From Argyresthia goedartella (lineage: Eukaryota; Arthropoda; Insecta; Lepidoptera; Argyresthiidae), in contig OX463807.1 in the NCBI GenBank assembly GCA_949825045.1, positions 34,058,749 through 34,122,748 on the forward strand: a DNA stretch of 64,000 nucleotides, read 5' to 3'. The translations under genes and the position numbers were made by a program. The notes under the pieces are model-generated. The model was not told where the DNA came from and ran no database searches. It saw only the letters and a program-made list of their open reading frames with translations. Numbering within the stretch: position 1 is the first letter of the stretch; each line of letters begins with the position of its first letter. Below, piece by piece: positions 29,500-40,675 of this stretch.

Positions 29500-30070
29500 C
29501 TACGTGATCGCACTACAAAACGAAGAAAACGCAGACCAACCAACGGCGTCGGACACATAGCAAACTCATTGTGCGGAGTTCCACACGCACGTTCGCAGAG
29601 CAATATGAGAAAGATATACTGAAGACATCAACTAACGATAACCATTTCCAAAACCTCATCAAGAATCAAACCATAGTTATGGAAGCTGAAGGTAGCATCA
29701 CAAGAAGAAATGAGGACATCATGAATCAACAGTTTAAGATCATCATACAAAAACCCCTCAATGCAACCAGAGAGGCAGACGAAGAAAGAGTACATAACCT
29801 CGTCAGGATTGGCAGCAAATATCATTACATCACATCTACGGCGCAGACACCAATCTATAATCAACACAATCACCGATATAAGCAAAGGTCACATGGACAC
29901 GCGCTTGTTGTCGCCGAAGCAATTGCAGCATCAACTAAACAAAACATCAAGCCAACCACGGAGCGATCTCAGTCATCCGATCGACAGTAACTCAATCAAA
30001 GACCTCTACAGAGTCGAAGATGTTTGCAAGATGAAAATTACACAAAGCATTACCAGAGTGTGGCCCTGAT
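29500..30070 (+). pseudogene. env: Second errantivirus envelope fragment, opposite strand
   Basis: The plus strand has a basic cleavage-like run (RRKRR near 29532), a Gly-containing hydrophobic stretch, FAEQYEKDI and LIKNQTIVMEAEGSITRRN. After a frameshift near 29810 come IINTITDISKGHMDTRLLSP and IDSNSIKDLYRV. The order fits the middle of an errantivirus envelope. At least two frame changes. Orientation is opposite to the neighbouring element, so it comes from another insertion. Confidence 0.6.
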
Positions 30071-32599
30071 CAAAGTAGTGCAATTCCTAATTAGAGAGTA
30101 ACGCAGATAGGTATGCGGCATAAATACGGAAATATATGAATTTTAAACATGATGTTACTTTAACAGTAAACAATGTTCCTCTAAAAGAGTAGGCGTGATG
30201 ACAGAAAAAATAAAACTCATCTTTTTGCTCGTGTCCCGCTTCTGAAAGGTTATGAAATAACGCTCCACGGATAGTTCACTTGTATATTTTACACTGGGTA
30301 TTCTTCACATTAACACACTCTGGCTAATAGGCTTAGTGTATATTGCCCACAAAAATATTTATCCGGTTCCCCGTTATATAGGTTCCCCGTACCAAGTTCT
30401 TACAGTGAACGCTCGAACAAGACTGAGCTCCGTCCTTCTGAAGGAGAACTTCGTCCTTCAAGACGGCCACCTATATTTGCTCACGATGACATCAGAATGA
30501 CAATTCGATGAGAGATTGCCACACAAAATAAGACATTAGATAAAGCAAAATTCATCAGAATAAATACTTTTCTCAATATATCGCACAAAAATTACTATTT
30601 TAAACAATATAAATACAAAAATCATGAAAACCGTAAGATAGTCAAAACTGTTAGTTGATAAACTAACGCGTTAGTTGATCAACTATCGACAGATAGGAAA
30701 TCAGACCGAATTTACGTTTTTTTTGTTCTAACATGCCAACCTAACAAGAAGACCATTCGGGGGCTTCGCCCCCTCTAGTCTTTACCTAAGCAACCACAGT
30801 GTTTGCCCTGGTATTTCGTTTACAATTCAAGTTTAAACCAGTTCACTATATAACGGTTTTAACCGTTAGTTTATCAACTAACGCGTCATACAGTAAGCAG
30901 TACGCTACAGTTTACAATCTGTCGATTGTTGACCAACTAACGAGAAGAAAAAGTCTTGTGTTATGGCATCATTGACAAATCTTCTGATATTACCTAATAT
31001 TAGCACTCTGAGCGCTTTATCTAAACGCGATTACCAAGTCATATTATTTATTACAGAAATTAAGATATCTGAAATTGATACGTTGACTCTTAAATGTTGT
31101 TAGTTTACTAATTAGGTAACATTTGATGACTATGTTTTTGAAAATGTGCTCTCATAGATAAGACTGACTAAATTAACCGTCTTGCTTTTACACAAGATCT
31201 CTCAACATTTTACGGTAAAGTAAATCTGCACTGCGATTATTATGGCTTGCCTTTATTTATATGCATTCATGTTTTTGATGGGATCTTATTGGTATGTTTT
31301 TTTTTCGGGAACTATTTCCTGGGCGTTGTTCTACGAGTACCTATTAAATGACTTTGAGTAATAATTTAAATGATGATAAATTACAAGACACATCAGTATT
31401 TCGGTTATATTTAATGTAATATTAATACATGGTTTGCCTTTGCCTTCTCAACAATCAACCTATGTCATCCTTACTTGGTTTGCTGAAAGAAAAGAGATAA
31501 GTTTTCCTCAACCATATTTATGTAATATCTTTTACTATAGGTACTTTATTTTTGTGCGATAAAGAAATTATGGCTTGCTGACTTTTAGGACACAAATTAC
31601 TGGGGCAATGTTTACGGATTGACACATTTTAATTTCAATGAATGTAATTATAATGACCCCCATTTGAAAAATTCGTAAATGTTTCATCGGTTTCACAGGA
31701 CCATCATCAAAGACTGACCGCTGAGAGAATGTGATACTGACAGCTCGAAACCCATTAATTTTGGATATCTGCAATGAAAAATATTTCTTATTATGTACGC
31801 ATTAAGAAAATTTAATAATCGCATTCTAAAAACAACCGAAATGTAGTGATAAAACTAGCCTTCCTTTTACTTTCGGTAGCAGTGTCTCAAGGGTCTCCAC
31901 GCTCCAGCGTGGTCACGAGTGGAAAGATGCATCCCAATTTGTTACCATATATTCATCTGTAGCACACCCAACAGCAGACGGACGACCCGATTTTCCTTTA
32001 AATAGCATATCACTTACCTACATCCACTTTTATCTTTATACCTCTCAATTTCGGTAATAAAAATGACGAAATATTGTTAAATCTATAAAAAAAACTTTAT
32101 AGTCGGATACAATTTGTATATGATTACAAAGTTACATTTGCATATAAAATATCTCGAAATGGGGACTGAAAATGTTTGTTTGAGTTTTTTCTAGCATAGT
32201 ATGCTAAACAGAAGTAGATTTTTTAAATTGATGCTTGTGGGTTTGCCCTTAGGATTTCGATGATCGGTGAGTGTGTGACAAAATTAAAGGACGTAGATTT
32301 GCCGTACTTTTATTTCTTCTCGTTGAAATTGAATGAAATTTGATGATATACCTAGTTATATTATGTCTCTTGGTCACAGAAAATTCAGGCTTCTAGCTTA
32401 CCCACAACCAAGTTACAGGGGGTTCGAAAATGACAATGGCTTCGAGAAAAGGTCGTGCCTTTGCTCTACTTGGCGTTCTAAATCTAAAGAATTTCCTCGA
32501 TTTCTCCACGATCGGGTTCTGTCAATTAGACAAATAAGAATGTAAACCCTTTCATGAATAAAAGTAATACCGACGAATGGAAAACCCTCCTCCATTCTG
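30071..32599. other. No gene recognised
   Basis: AT-rich. 30300-30500 might be LTR-like but has no partner. 30730-30800 resembles the GC-core repeat of 3640-3760. Small ORFs (e.g. 31568-31774) match nothing I know. Confidence 0.4.
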
Positions 32600-32720
32600 A
32601 AGTCGGTTAACTTTGCCAGACATGTTATTAATTACTGTCACACATTGAATATCATACATAGCGTCACCACCTTTCCCATACAGGGTGGCAGAGGATAAAG
32701 GCCTACGTGTAGCCAGTCCA
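32600..32720 (+). repeat. Short interspersed repeat, partial
   Basis: Contains atagcgtcaccacctttccc and cagggtggcagaggata. Same family as 21303-21560. Confidence 0.6.
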
Positions 32721-32994
32721 TCGCTATAAATATATATATTGTTACTCACACATGAAATGTTCCAATAAAGGCTCGACGAGCCAGGTGGTCTGAATACTCG
32801 CATTAGTATTCAGTGTGTCGTCATTATAATTGATAGATTGTCAATGTTTAAAGGCCTAGTCAAGCAGCGGCAAGGCTGGGAAAGATGTTGAAGATTTAAG
32901 ATTTAGATTCTAAAAGATATCATACGAAGAGGCTTTCGAGTGTATACGCCAACATTAAGATAAAGAAGTAAAATGAGATAAAGTAAACAATACA

Positions 32995-33150
32995 ACACTG
33001 CGTCACGCCTTTTCCCTTATGGGGTGGCAGAAACACAATTATGTCCCTGTTAGCTAACTATCGCCGCGGCTATGATGATTGAAGGTTTCCTCATTATTTT
33101 TTCGCATTACGATACGCGTTAGAACGTCCGTATAGTGTATTTGAGATAAA
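32995..33150 (+). repeat. Short interspersed repeat
   Basis: Starts gcgtcacgccttttcccttat, continues gaaggtttcctcattatttt, ends near gagataaagttaaa. Same family. The next 590 bp hold nothing recognised. Confidence 0.6.
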
Positions 33151-33744
33151 GTTAAATAACTAGTTTTTTGAGATTTTAAAAGGAGGTAGAATGTATTAGA
33201 AATAACATTTATTTAACTTTCCTATATAAGGTGGTTCATTTTTCGTCAGTCAAGATATGAAGTGGAATAAAAATATATGTCTCTCTTACGATAACCATTG
33301 CTTCATCTAGATCTAGATCAAGAGGTTATAGGATTCGATAAATTAAAGAAGTCCAGTTTCACACACACTGCCAAACCCTCCCAAATGACCATGGCTCTTA
33401 ACTCTTCCTTTTTTTTGTAGGAGGGGAGTTTTTTTATTACCCATCCCCAAGGGTCCGTACCCCTTCTACGTCGGGTTCCCTACACATTGAGCGGGCAACA
33501 ACCGCCACATACACAGTGATTGCCCCATACAGCATTCGGATTGGCATCGGAATGGACAAATTAAAGAGATGACCCTCCTGTTTCGAATTTGAATGCTCGT
33601 GGGTGTTCTATCAACAAAGGTTGGGCTTTGTTCGAAACGGTATGTGACGTTTTGTTTTGTTTGGGTACTACCCAGTCATAACTAAACAAGTAATATTCAA
33701 AGTCAAAGTCAAAGTGAAAATTTCTGTAGTACGTAGATATTTAT

Positions 33745-33794
33745 ATACAAGGTGATATTTTATTAGGTGACCATATTTTGGGGTATGATAGTAC
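33745..33794. repeat. Left half of repeat split by gypsy insertion
   Basis: Ends aggtgaccatattttggggt atgatagtac. The uninterrupted relatives (about 1905-1940, 56195-56235) show the other half now lies at 39253-39350. Confidence 0.8.
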
Positions 33795-34125
33795 TGTAGG
33801 GATTTTAACCACTATAAGATCACTGCCTACTTGATAAAGATGAAGATAAAGACTTGACTTGATTTGATTTGTGTTTTTATTGATTTAGTTTACACTTTTT
33901 ATAAAAGGGATCCACAACTGGCTCGATAGCCATTACGCTAATCCTCACTATATAATTTAGCTCAGTCGCTTGCCGAAGCCTACTGTGAAGTGTGTCACAT
34001 TGACTTCTCACATCCAAGCCTCTTTCTTTTTAAAACTACAAAATAAGTAACAGTATCAAAGTGAGCACCCACTCTAAAGAGGCCCGTATACAATATAATC
34101 GCATAAACAAAAATAGAACGGAACG
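33795..34125 (-). repeat. Gypsy 3' LTR
   Basis: Nearly identical to 38922-39252 after the first 30 bases (shared: aagatcactgcctacttgat, gtgtgtcacattgacttctc). A T-run next to it (34132-34143) could be the complement of a polypurine tract. Confidence 0.9.
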
Positions 34126-35382
34126 GAACGGATTTTTTTTTTTCAAAGTAGCAACCCTAACTCAAAGTCTAAAATCTAAAAAACAATAAATGTTAACATA
34201 AAGCTTGCTGCAAATAGCAAGCTGCAAGCGTGAGCTTGCTATGCCTAAAATCTAAAAAACAGTAAATATGCCGCAAGCATAATTTTAAATAACATCGAGT
34301 ACCCTAATCCTTATCTGTCCAACCAACCCATTTAACCTATTTCATCCATCCATCCATCATACAATTATTTGCGGCTTAACACTAACCTACCTAACGCTAG
34401 AAAACTCTCTTTTACAATACGAAGGCAAACAGCTGAATCTAGCTAAGATTTAGCTTCTCGAATGGTTATCATTCGACAAACTTTCTGACAATAAAAACTA
34501 GCGAAAAACATACCAGACAACTATAATACCTCCGTTCCTAAAATTAACACAACTCGATCTTTGCTTAAAGATTGTGAACACATTGTGAACTCTTTCCACC
34601 GAATGGAAATATTTCAAAAATTAACGCAGGCAAAGATCAAAGAAAAAAATTATCATTTTCAAATATAGGAAACGTCAAACATATTTTAACAGGATTAATC
34701 TATAGAACCGTATTACTACACCACAGCTTAAGAATGAGTTCATTAAAATTCGTTCCAATAATACGATGAAATCAACTAGCTTTAAAACCGATACTACAAC
34801 TTACAAACATCTCAACTAATCCATTGGAATTCAGTAAACTATCTTTTACTATTAACAGTTAAAGATAATCGCCGTGAGTTGCAACCAATTACCCAAGTTA
34901 AAACACTACAAAGAATCTCGAATGTGTATCGAATACCCGAGTTATCCCACATCAGAAATTACTTTCATTGAGAAACCTTCGTTATCAACTTTATGTACAA
35001 CCCATACTCTCCAAATCATCCCAACTCTATACTTTAAGAACGCAGGAACCAAAACAGAACCCTATGACGAATAGCTATTGCCTCGTCATACTGCTCTCAA
35101 AGATAAAACCAGGCGATCGGTTCAAACAATTATACGAACTGTCGTTTATAAAAGTTTATCATATAAAGGTAATCTACCACGGAAATCTAGTATGTTACAG
35201 ATATTTCTTGGGTCTTTGGTGTACGGTCCTCATCAGACATCAAAGTTCAGCAGCAACATGAAAATAAACACCGGTTAATAAACAATTCATAACACTACCG
35301 CATACACAAACCACAAACCATCAACCGGGATAAAATTATATTATACTCCAAATGTATAATTATTTAATATCAGACGAACTCC
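34126..35382. other. Gypsy 3' internal region, nothing assigned
   Basis: Between integrase and the 3' LTR. No envelope-like frame. A locally repeated stretch (cttgctgcaaatagcaagct near 34203) and short chance ORFs only. Confidence 0.45.
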
Positions 35383-36466
35383 TCAACGCAGCACAAAGCA
35401 TTTTAAACGATTTGTGTTAACAATTACGCCCCGTGACCGTGAGTTCAGACGACGAATCAGCACATTAGACCTCCCAACGATCTCAATGACCTTGTATGGT
35501 CCTTGATACAGACGTGCCAACTTCATACATCTTCCCGTTATCCGCCTTGGTACGTATAACAAAACTAAGTCATTCACCCGGAACGATCTGGGTTTTGATC
35601 TCATATCGTAATACCGCTTTTGTACACGCTGCGCGTTCGCAATATTTCCTAACGCCTTAGTCAGCAGCCTACCCATACGATTCACTCTTTCATCTATCGT
35701 TTCGTCTAAACCAACTGCGTTTAATCCTAATGATCGATCCACCACTGAGCACGGTTCCCTACCAAATAAAATATTATAGTATTATTATAGTATTATGATT
35801 ACTACCTAAATATTTTGATAACATCGAAGTTAACGTTCTATTTATTCGCTCTACCAAACCGTTACTCTGTGGGTGAAACGAACTTGTATGTATCATTTTA
35901 GCCCCAAAGTGCTCTACCGTTTCTTTTACAATTCCCGCCGTAAAAACTGTTCCTCTATCTGAAATAATTTCCCTAATCGGCCCGAACCTACAGAAAACTT
36001 CCTCAACTAAAAACCGCACTACATCTTCCGATGTAACCCTAGGTAACGCCTTACATATCGCAAACCGCGACGCATACTCTACCGCGACTATAATAAATCG
36101 GTTATCTCTCGACGAACGTGGAAACGCTCCTAACTCGTCGATTCCTACCTTCTCAAAAATATCCGAGACCCTAATCGGCATCAAAACTGCTACGCTTTTA
36201 ACTAATTTCCTTTCTTGACACGGCACGCACGAAGCTATATAACGCTCTATCTCCTTATCGGCTTTCGGCATGAAATATTTCGACCGAAACCTCTTCAACG
36301 TCTTTGCGAGACCAAAATGACCTCGTAATTCGTTCATTACATTTTGAAACAAAGACCTAGGCAATACTAATACCTCCCTAATTTCTCCATCTCTACGTAC
36401 GCTTTTATATAATAAATTAGTTCTCAAACAAAAATCGCTACGCCACGCTTCCGGACGTTCGCTCAA
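35383..36466 (-). pseudogene. Gypsy integrase (two frames)
   Basis: Frame 35774-36466: His-Cys zinc region (GHFGLAKTLKRF, SCVPCQ) and catalytic blocks VGIDELG, IISDRGTVFT and GLVERINRTL. Frame 35383-35745: C-terminal domain with LARLYQGPYKV (GPY/F motif) and RLNSRSRGVIVN. The frames are separated by a small tandem duplication of tatta-like sequence at 35765-35795. Confidence 0.88.
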
Positions 36467-36517
36467 CCGCGTTAACCATCTACTACAAAATGAATCGTTC
36501 TCTTGATCCGCCTGTAA

Positions 36518-37720
36518 TTACTCTACATTAATACTAAAAACTTCCAAACCATCATCATCAGGTTCAGAACGAGAAGAAGACTGAGATCCTTCTGTTTCCC
36601 GTTTCCCTTCTTCCATTAGCGGATTCCTACTCAAAAAATCTGCCACTACATTGCTTTTCCACGAGCAATGAACTATCTCGAAATCCCATTCTGGTATCGC
36701 TAACGCCCATCGCGCTAACCTACCAGACATATCTTTTTTCGACTGTAACCAACATAACGCGCTATGGTCTGTAACCACCTGAAAATACGATCCCCAAAGA
36801 TAATGCCTATAGTGCCTTAACGCCCATACTAACTCCAGACACTCTTTCTCTGTCGTACTATATTTTTTCTCCGCATCCGTTAACTTCATAGACGCATAGG
36901 CAACCGGACTCATTTTTTCAACGCCCTGCATCAATACTGCACCCAACGCCTCGATAGACGCATACACATAAACTCTCGTAGTAACCGACTTATCCCCCGA
37001 ATAATAGGAAAGTATTGGCGCACTACACATAACCTTCTTAATATACTCGAACGAATTCTGCAATTCTTCATTCCATTGAAACTTTATCCCCTTTTTCAAT
37101 AATTTAGTGAGAGGTAACGATGTTCTCGCAAAATTCGATACAATTTTTCTATAATTAGAAAATAAACCTAATAATTGTTTCACATCCTTCGTAGATGTGG
37201 GAGTTGGAACCTGTTGCATAGCCTTCAGCTTTTTCTCACTAGGTTTTACTAATTCATTCGAGATTAGATAACCTAGCATCTCAATCTCGCAAAAACCGAA
37301 TTTACATTTGGATGGCTTGAAGATCAAGTTCGCTTCTCTAAACCGCCCAAAAACTTTCTGCAACGTATCGGTAAACTCCTCGAACGTTCTACCATATACA
37401 ATTACATTGTCTACGTAAACCATAACCCCTTTAAATCTTAAATCCGCTAAAACGTTATCCATCATCCGTTGGAAAACTGCTTGACTCGTTGCCAAACCGA
37501 ACGGAACAACATTAAAATCATAAAGACCCGTGGTCGTGACGAAAGCCGTTTTATACCTGCCTTCCGTAATAACCGTCTGCCAATAACCTGAATTGAGATC
37601 TAACTCCGCAAAATACTTGGCCCCGGCCAAACTATCGACAATGTCTTCTATCCGCGGAATAGGATAATTATCCCTACAAATTTTCTTATTTAATTTATCT
37701 AATCTACACAAAACCTCCAT
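36518..37720 (-). pseudogene. Gypsy reverse transcriptase - RNase H with dead active sites
   Basis: 400 codons: YPIPRIEDIVDSL, FAELDLNSGYWQ, FVTTTGLYDFNVVPFGLATS, then the active-site box as MVYVDNVIV where YVDD is expected. Next LGLFSNYRKIV and an RNase H whose first Asp appears to be Tyr (VYASIEALGAVL), then VVTDHSALCWL. Loss of both catalytic Asp indicates no activity. The frame continues from the protease ORF after a shift near 37710. Confidence 0.9.
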
Positions 37721-38664
37721 GAATCATCGGCCTTATTAATTAACACAACGGGCGCAGCATAAGAACTAGTGGATTCCCTAATAACACCTAGTTTCAACAG
37801 CTCCGCGACCTGCTCCTCAATAATTTCTCGTTGCACCGGCGAAACGCGATACGGGTGACAATGAACCGGCTCTTCATCATAAGTCTTAATATCGACCGAC
37901 ACTATCTCCGACCTACCTAACTGGTCAGTTGCAAACGCAAATCTATCCGCATTCCTATCCAACAACGCCAATAATACCTGCTTATCATTCTCACATAAAT
38001 CCTCATTTACGATAAACCGTTTATCTTCTACCCCAAACGCAATTTCGCACGAATCCGATAACCCCGAGAAATAAACGTAATCGCCCTTTCTTAACTCCTG
38101 AAAGTCGATAGAATTTATCACGTCACGATCCTCGATAACCGTGGTTTCCCCGAAGTTCACTTGTTTCCTTCTAGAACCGTCTAGAAAGTCCGACCCTATC
38201 TTTTGTTTTGAAAGAATCCCTACGCGCATGACATTTTGTTTTACCGGTGTCGTGTTTTGTTTCGTATGGAAATTATTGAAAAACGGTATTTTTCCCTGGA
38301 AAAAACACATACACGAATGAACAAAATCAATATTCATACCATTCTTTATTAAAAAATCCATCCCTAAAATAATGCTACAATTTAAATCAGTTATAACTAA
38401 AAATTCCTGTGAAAAGTTAAAATTTTCCAAACTAAAATCTATAACACATTTCCCTACAATTTGCAATAAACTCCCATTTTCCGCCTTAACCCGTCTCTTC
38501 TCTTCTTGCATACATCTCGCACCCACTTGATCTGCAACGGCTGGGCTGATGCATGAAGCCGTAGCGCCTGTATCTAAAAGAGTTACCACGTTTACATTAG
38601 AAGAATTCAATAAAACTAATGGTCTGACCTGCTGATCCGCCTCGACTGCGACGATCTTCCCCAT
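37699..38664 (-). pseudogene. Gypsy protease and RT N-terminus
   Basis: Retropepsin motif LLDTGATASCIS (Asp at residue 31) and SIILGMDFL, then a linker and RT start (VSPVQREIIEEQVAELLKLG, then SWRFCVD). It ends by frameshift into the next frame. The first ATG may not be the original start, since gag sequence upstream is deleted. Confidence 0.85.
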
Positions 38665-38921
38665 TGGTCGTTTCGCCTCCGTGCTACGCTGCTGAGCTCA
38701 TCTGCGGCCCTCATTCCATGGATCAGCCTGGTCACCGCTATCGGCCTCTAGCGACGACGTGTTGCAAAATCCGCTTGCCTAGGACGCAAATCATAATTAT
38801 TAGTACTAGGTCTAATATGTGGTTCCTGACCACTTGTCGACGGCGAAACATTCGGCCTGTCTTCGACCTTCCTTCTGAAGCAGTCTTCTTATTTCTCCGG
38901 TTCGTTTTGCGCCTCCGCCAA

Positions 38922-39252
38922 TGTCGGGATCCGAACCACGATAAGATCACTGCCTACTTGATAAAGATGAAGATAAAGACATGACTTGATTTGATTTGTG
39001 TTTTTATTGATTTAGTTTACACTTTTTATAAAAGGGATCCACAACTGGCTCGATAGCCATTACGCTAATCCTCACTATATAATTTAGCTCAGTTGCTGGC
39101 CGAAGCCTACGGTGAAGTGTGTCACATTGACTTCTCACATCCAAGCCTCTTTCTTTTTAAAACTACAAAACAAGTAACAGTGTCAAAGTGAGCACCCACT
39201 CTAAAGAGGCCGGTATACAATATAATCGCATAAACAAATATCGAACCTTACG
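38922..39252 (-). repeat. Gypsy 5' LTR
   Basis: Starts tgtcgggatccgaaccacg and runs to about 39252, just before the gtac duplication (39253-39256). Confidence 0.9.
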
Positions 39253-39350
39253 GTACCCATCATTATGAACAACTTTCCCCAAGAAACATATGAACGCAAA
39301 TGGAAAAAAATATTTGCCCCTCAGTACATCGACCCGATCAGCTGATAACA
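39253..39350. repeat. Right half of repeat split by gypsy insertion
   Basis: gtacccatcattatgaacaa, then ctttccccaagaaacatatg, continuing the repeat seen at 1905-2100 and 56210-56330. Confidence 0.8.
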
Positions 39351-39384
39351 AGTTACTATGAGGGACACAAACATTACGTATTTA

Positions 39385-39965
39385 GCTAACGTAATGTTTT
39401 ACCTCTTCTCTACATTGGACCACTGTGGGAGAGGGAGGGCGAATAAAACTCCCACAGATTGTTTTTAGATCTCCTTTAAATATTGGTTGGGTTTAAAGAC
39501 AAATAAATAATAAGCAGGAAAAAATCATTACAAAATCATTGATAGTGAGTTCTGTGTTGAGTTTGTATCACCCCATACAGTCTCGTCGTTAAAGTAATTT
39601 TAAACATTGTGATAAGCCTATTTAGACAAAGTAATTTTCAGGTGGTTTTTAAATTGCTCAAATGGCAATTTCGAAATCTCCAGATTGATCTTGTTGTAGT
39701 AGAGAATACACTAACCCTTGATAGAATTGCTAACTTTCGCGAGTCTTAACCGGGGCGCAAATAAGTAGTCTGTGATTATTTCATCGGTTCAAATTACAGC
39801 TATCGTTGAATTTTTAAAATGTTGTAAGGTTTTTGCTTACACACATTATATTTTCGAAAATTTATTGACTAGCTACAGTTAGAATGTCAATTCTTTAAGA
39901 AGTGAAGGAGTCTGAACGTTTTCCCCACAACAAGATACCATTTAAGATTACATAGTAATTCATAG
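39385..39965 (-). mobile_element. LINE 'A' 3' end, deleted
   Basis: Shares cttctctacattggaccact, gctcaaatggcaatttcgaa and the C-terminal coding region with 15137-15780. Many small indels and an internal deletion before 39930. Older than the intron 4 copy. Confidence 0.8.
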
Positions 39966-40675
39966 TAAGTACACTAAGGCCGTTTACAATCAATTACTCG
40001 CCCAATGATAAATGGAACAACCACAAAATGATCCATCAAGAAAACAAAAAAACATCACGAATCCATTAAACATCCGATTTAACAAACAAATGTTCACACC
40101 TAACCTTTTTCCCCTTTATATTTAAGATATCCATATGACTTGCTTGCCACAATAATACTAATTCCTTGACCATGTACCTTACTCATTTGGGAATAGAACA
40201 CAAATTGTTGTCTCAAATGTATATTTAAAGGTTGGTAAGAGTGTTCAGGGGGATCTCAAATATACAGTCGAAAACTTAATTTATGCAAAACTTGTATGGT
40301 CGTGCCTTAAATAACGCCGGTCAGTGATCAAAGAGATAAGGATGATTAATAGAGGTGTTATGTTGTTGAAAAATGCTGGGACATGCTTGTTGCCTGCAAG
40401 TCCGACGGTAAAGGCTGCTTTACACGGTCCGACTAATGTTGAATGGGATTTGTATAAGCGAAAGCATATTAACGCCGAAATAAGAAATTACAACTTAATT
40501 TACTTAAACTCAAGTATTCTAACAGAGGTGATGGATATGCTGTGGTCGAATCCCAGTCAAGCAAATGTAAAATTATTATTATTGTTATTATATGCCTATA
40601 GTTTCCCACTGCGGAGCAAACGCGTCTCATTCCCTCTTCCACTGTTCCAGCTCCTGGGCTGTTTCCCACCACCAG
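39966..40675. other. No gene recognised
   Basis: A 131-codon frame (40324-40719) is open but matches nothing and ends in simple sequence (caaatcaaatcaaatc). Confidence 0.4.

Larger units (their letters stand above)
33795..39252 (-). mobile_element. Ty3/gypsy LTR retrotransposon, gag-less, with GTAC target duplication
   Basis: About 330-bp LTRs (33795-34125 and 38922-39252), both beginning TGT, flank a minus-strand pol. GTAC occurs on both outer sides, and the empty site is seen in the related repeats as atagtacccat, so the ends are firm. Order on the minus strand is protease, RT-RNase H, integrase. Only about 260 bp separate the 5' LTR from the protease frame, so gag is missing. Inside the 5' LTR the strand reads TGGCGGAGGCGC, a possible tRNA primer site. 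Frameshifts and active-site losses make it non-autonomous. Confidence 0.92.
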
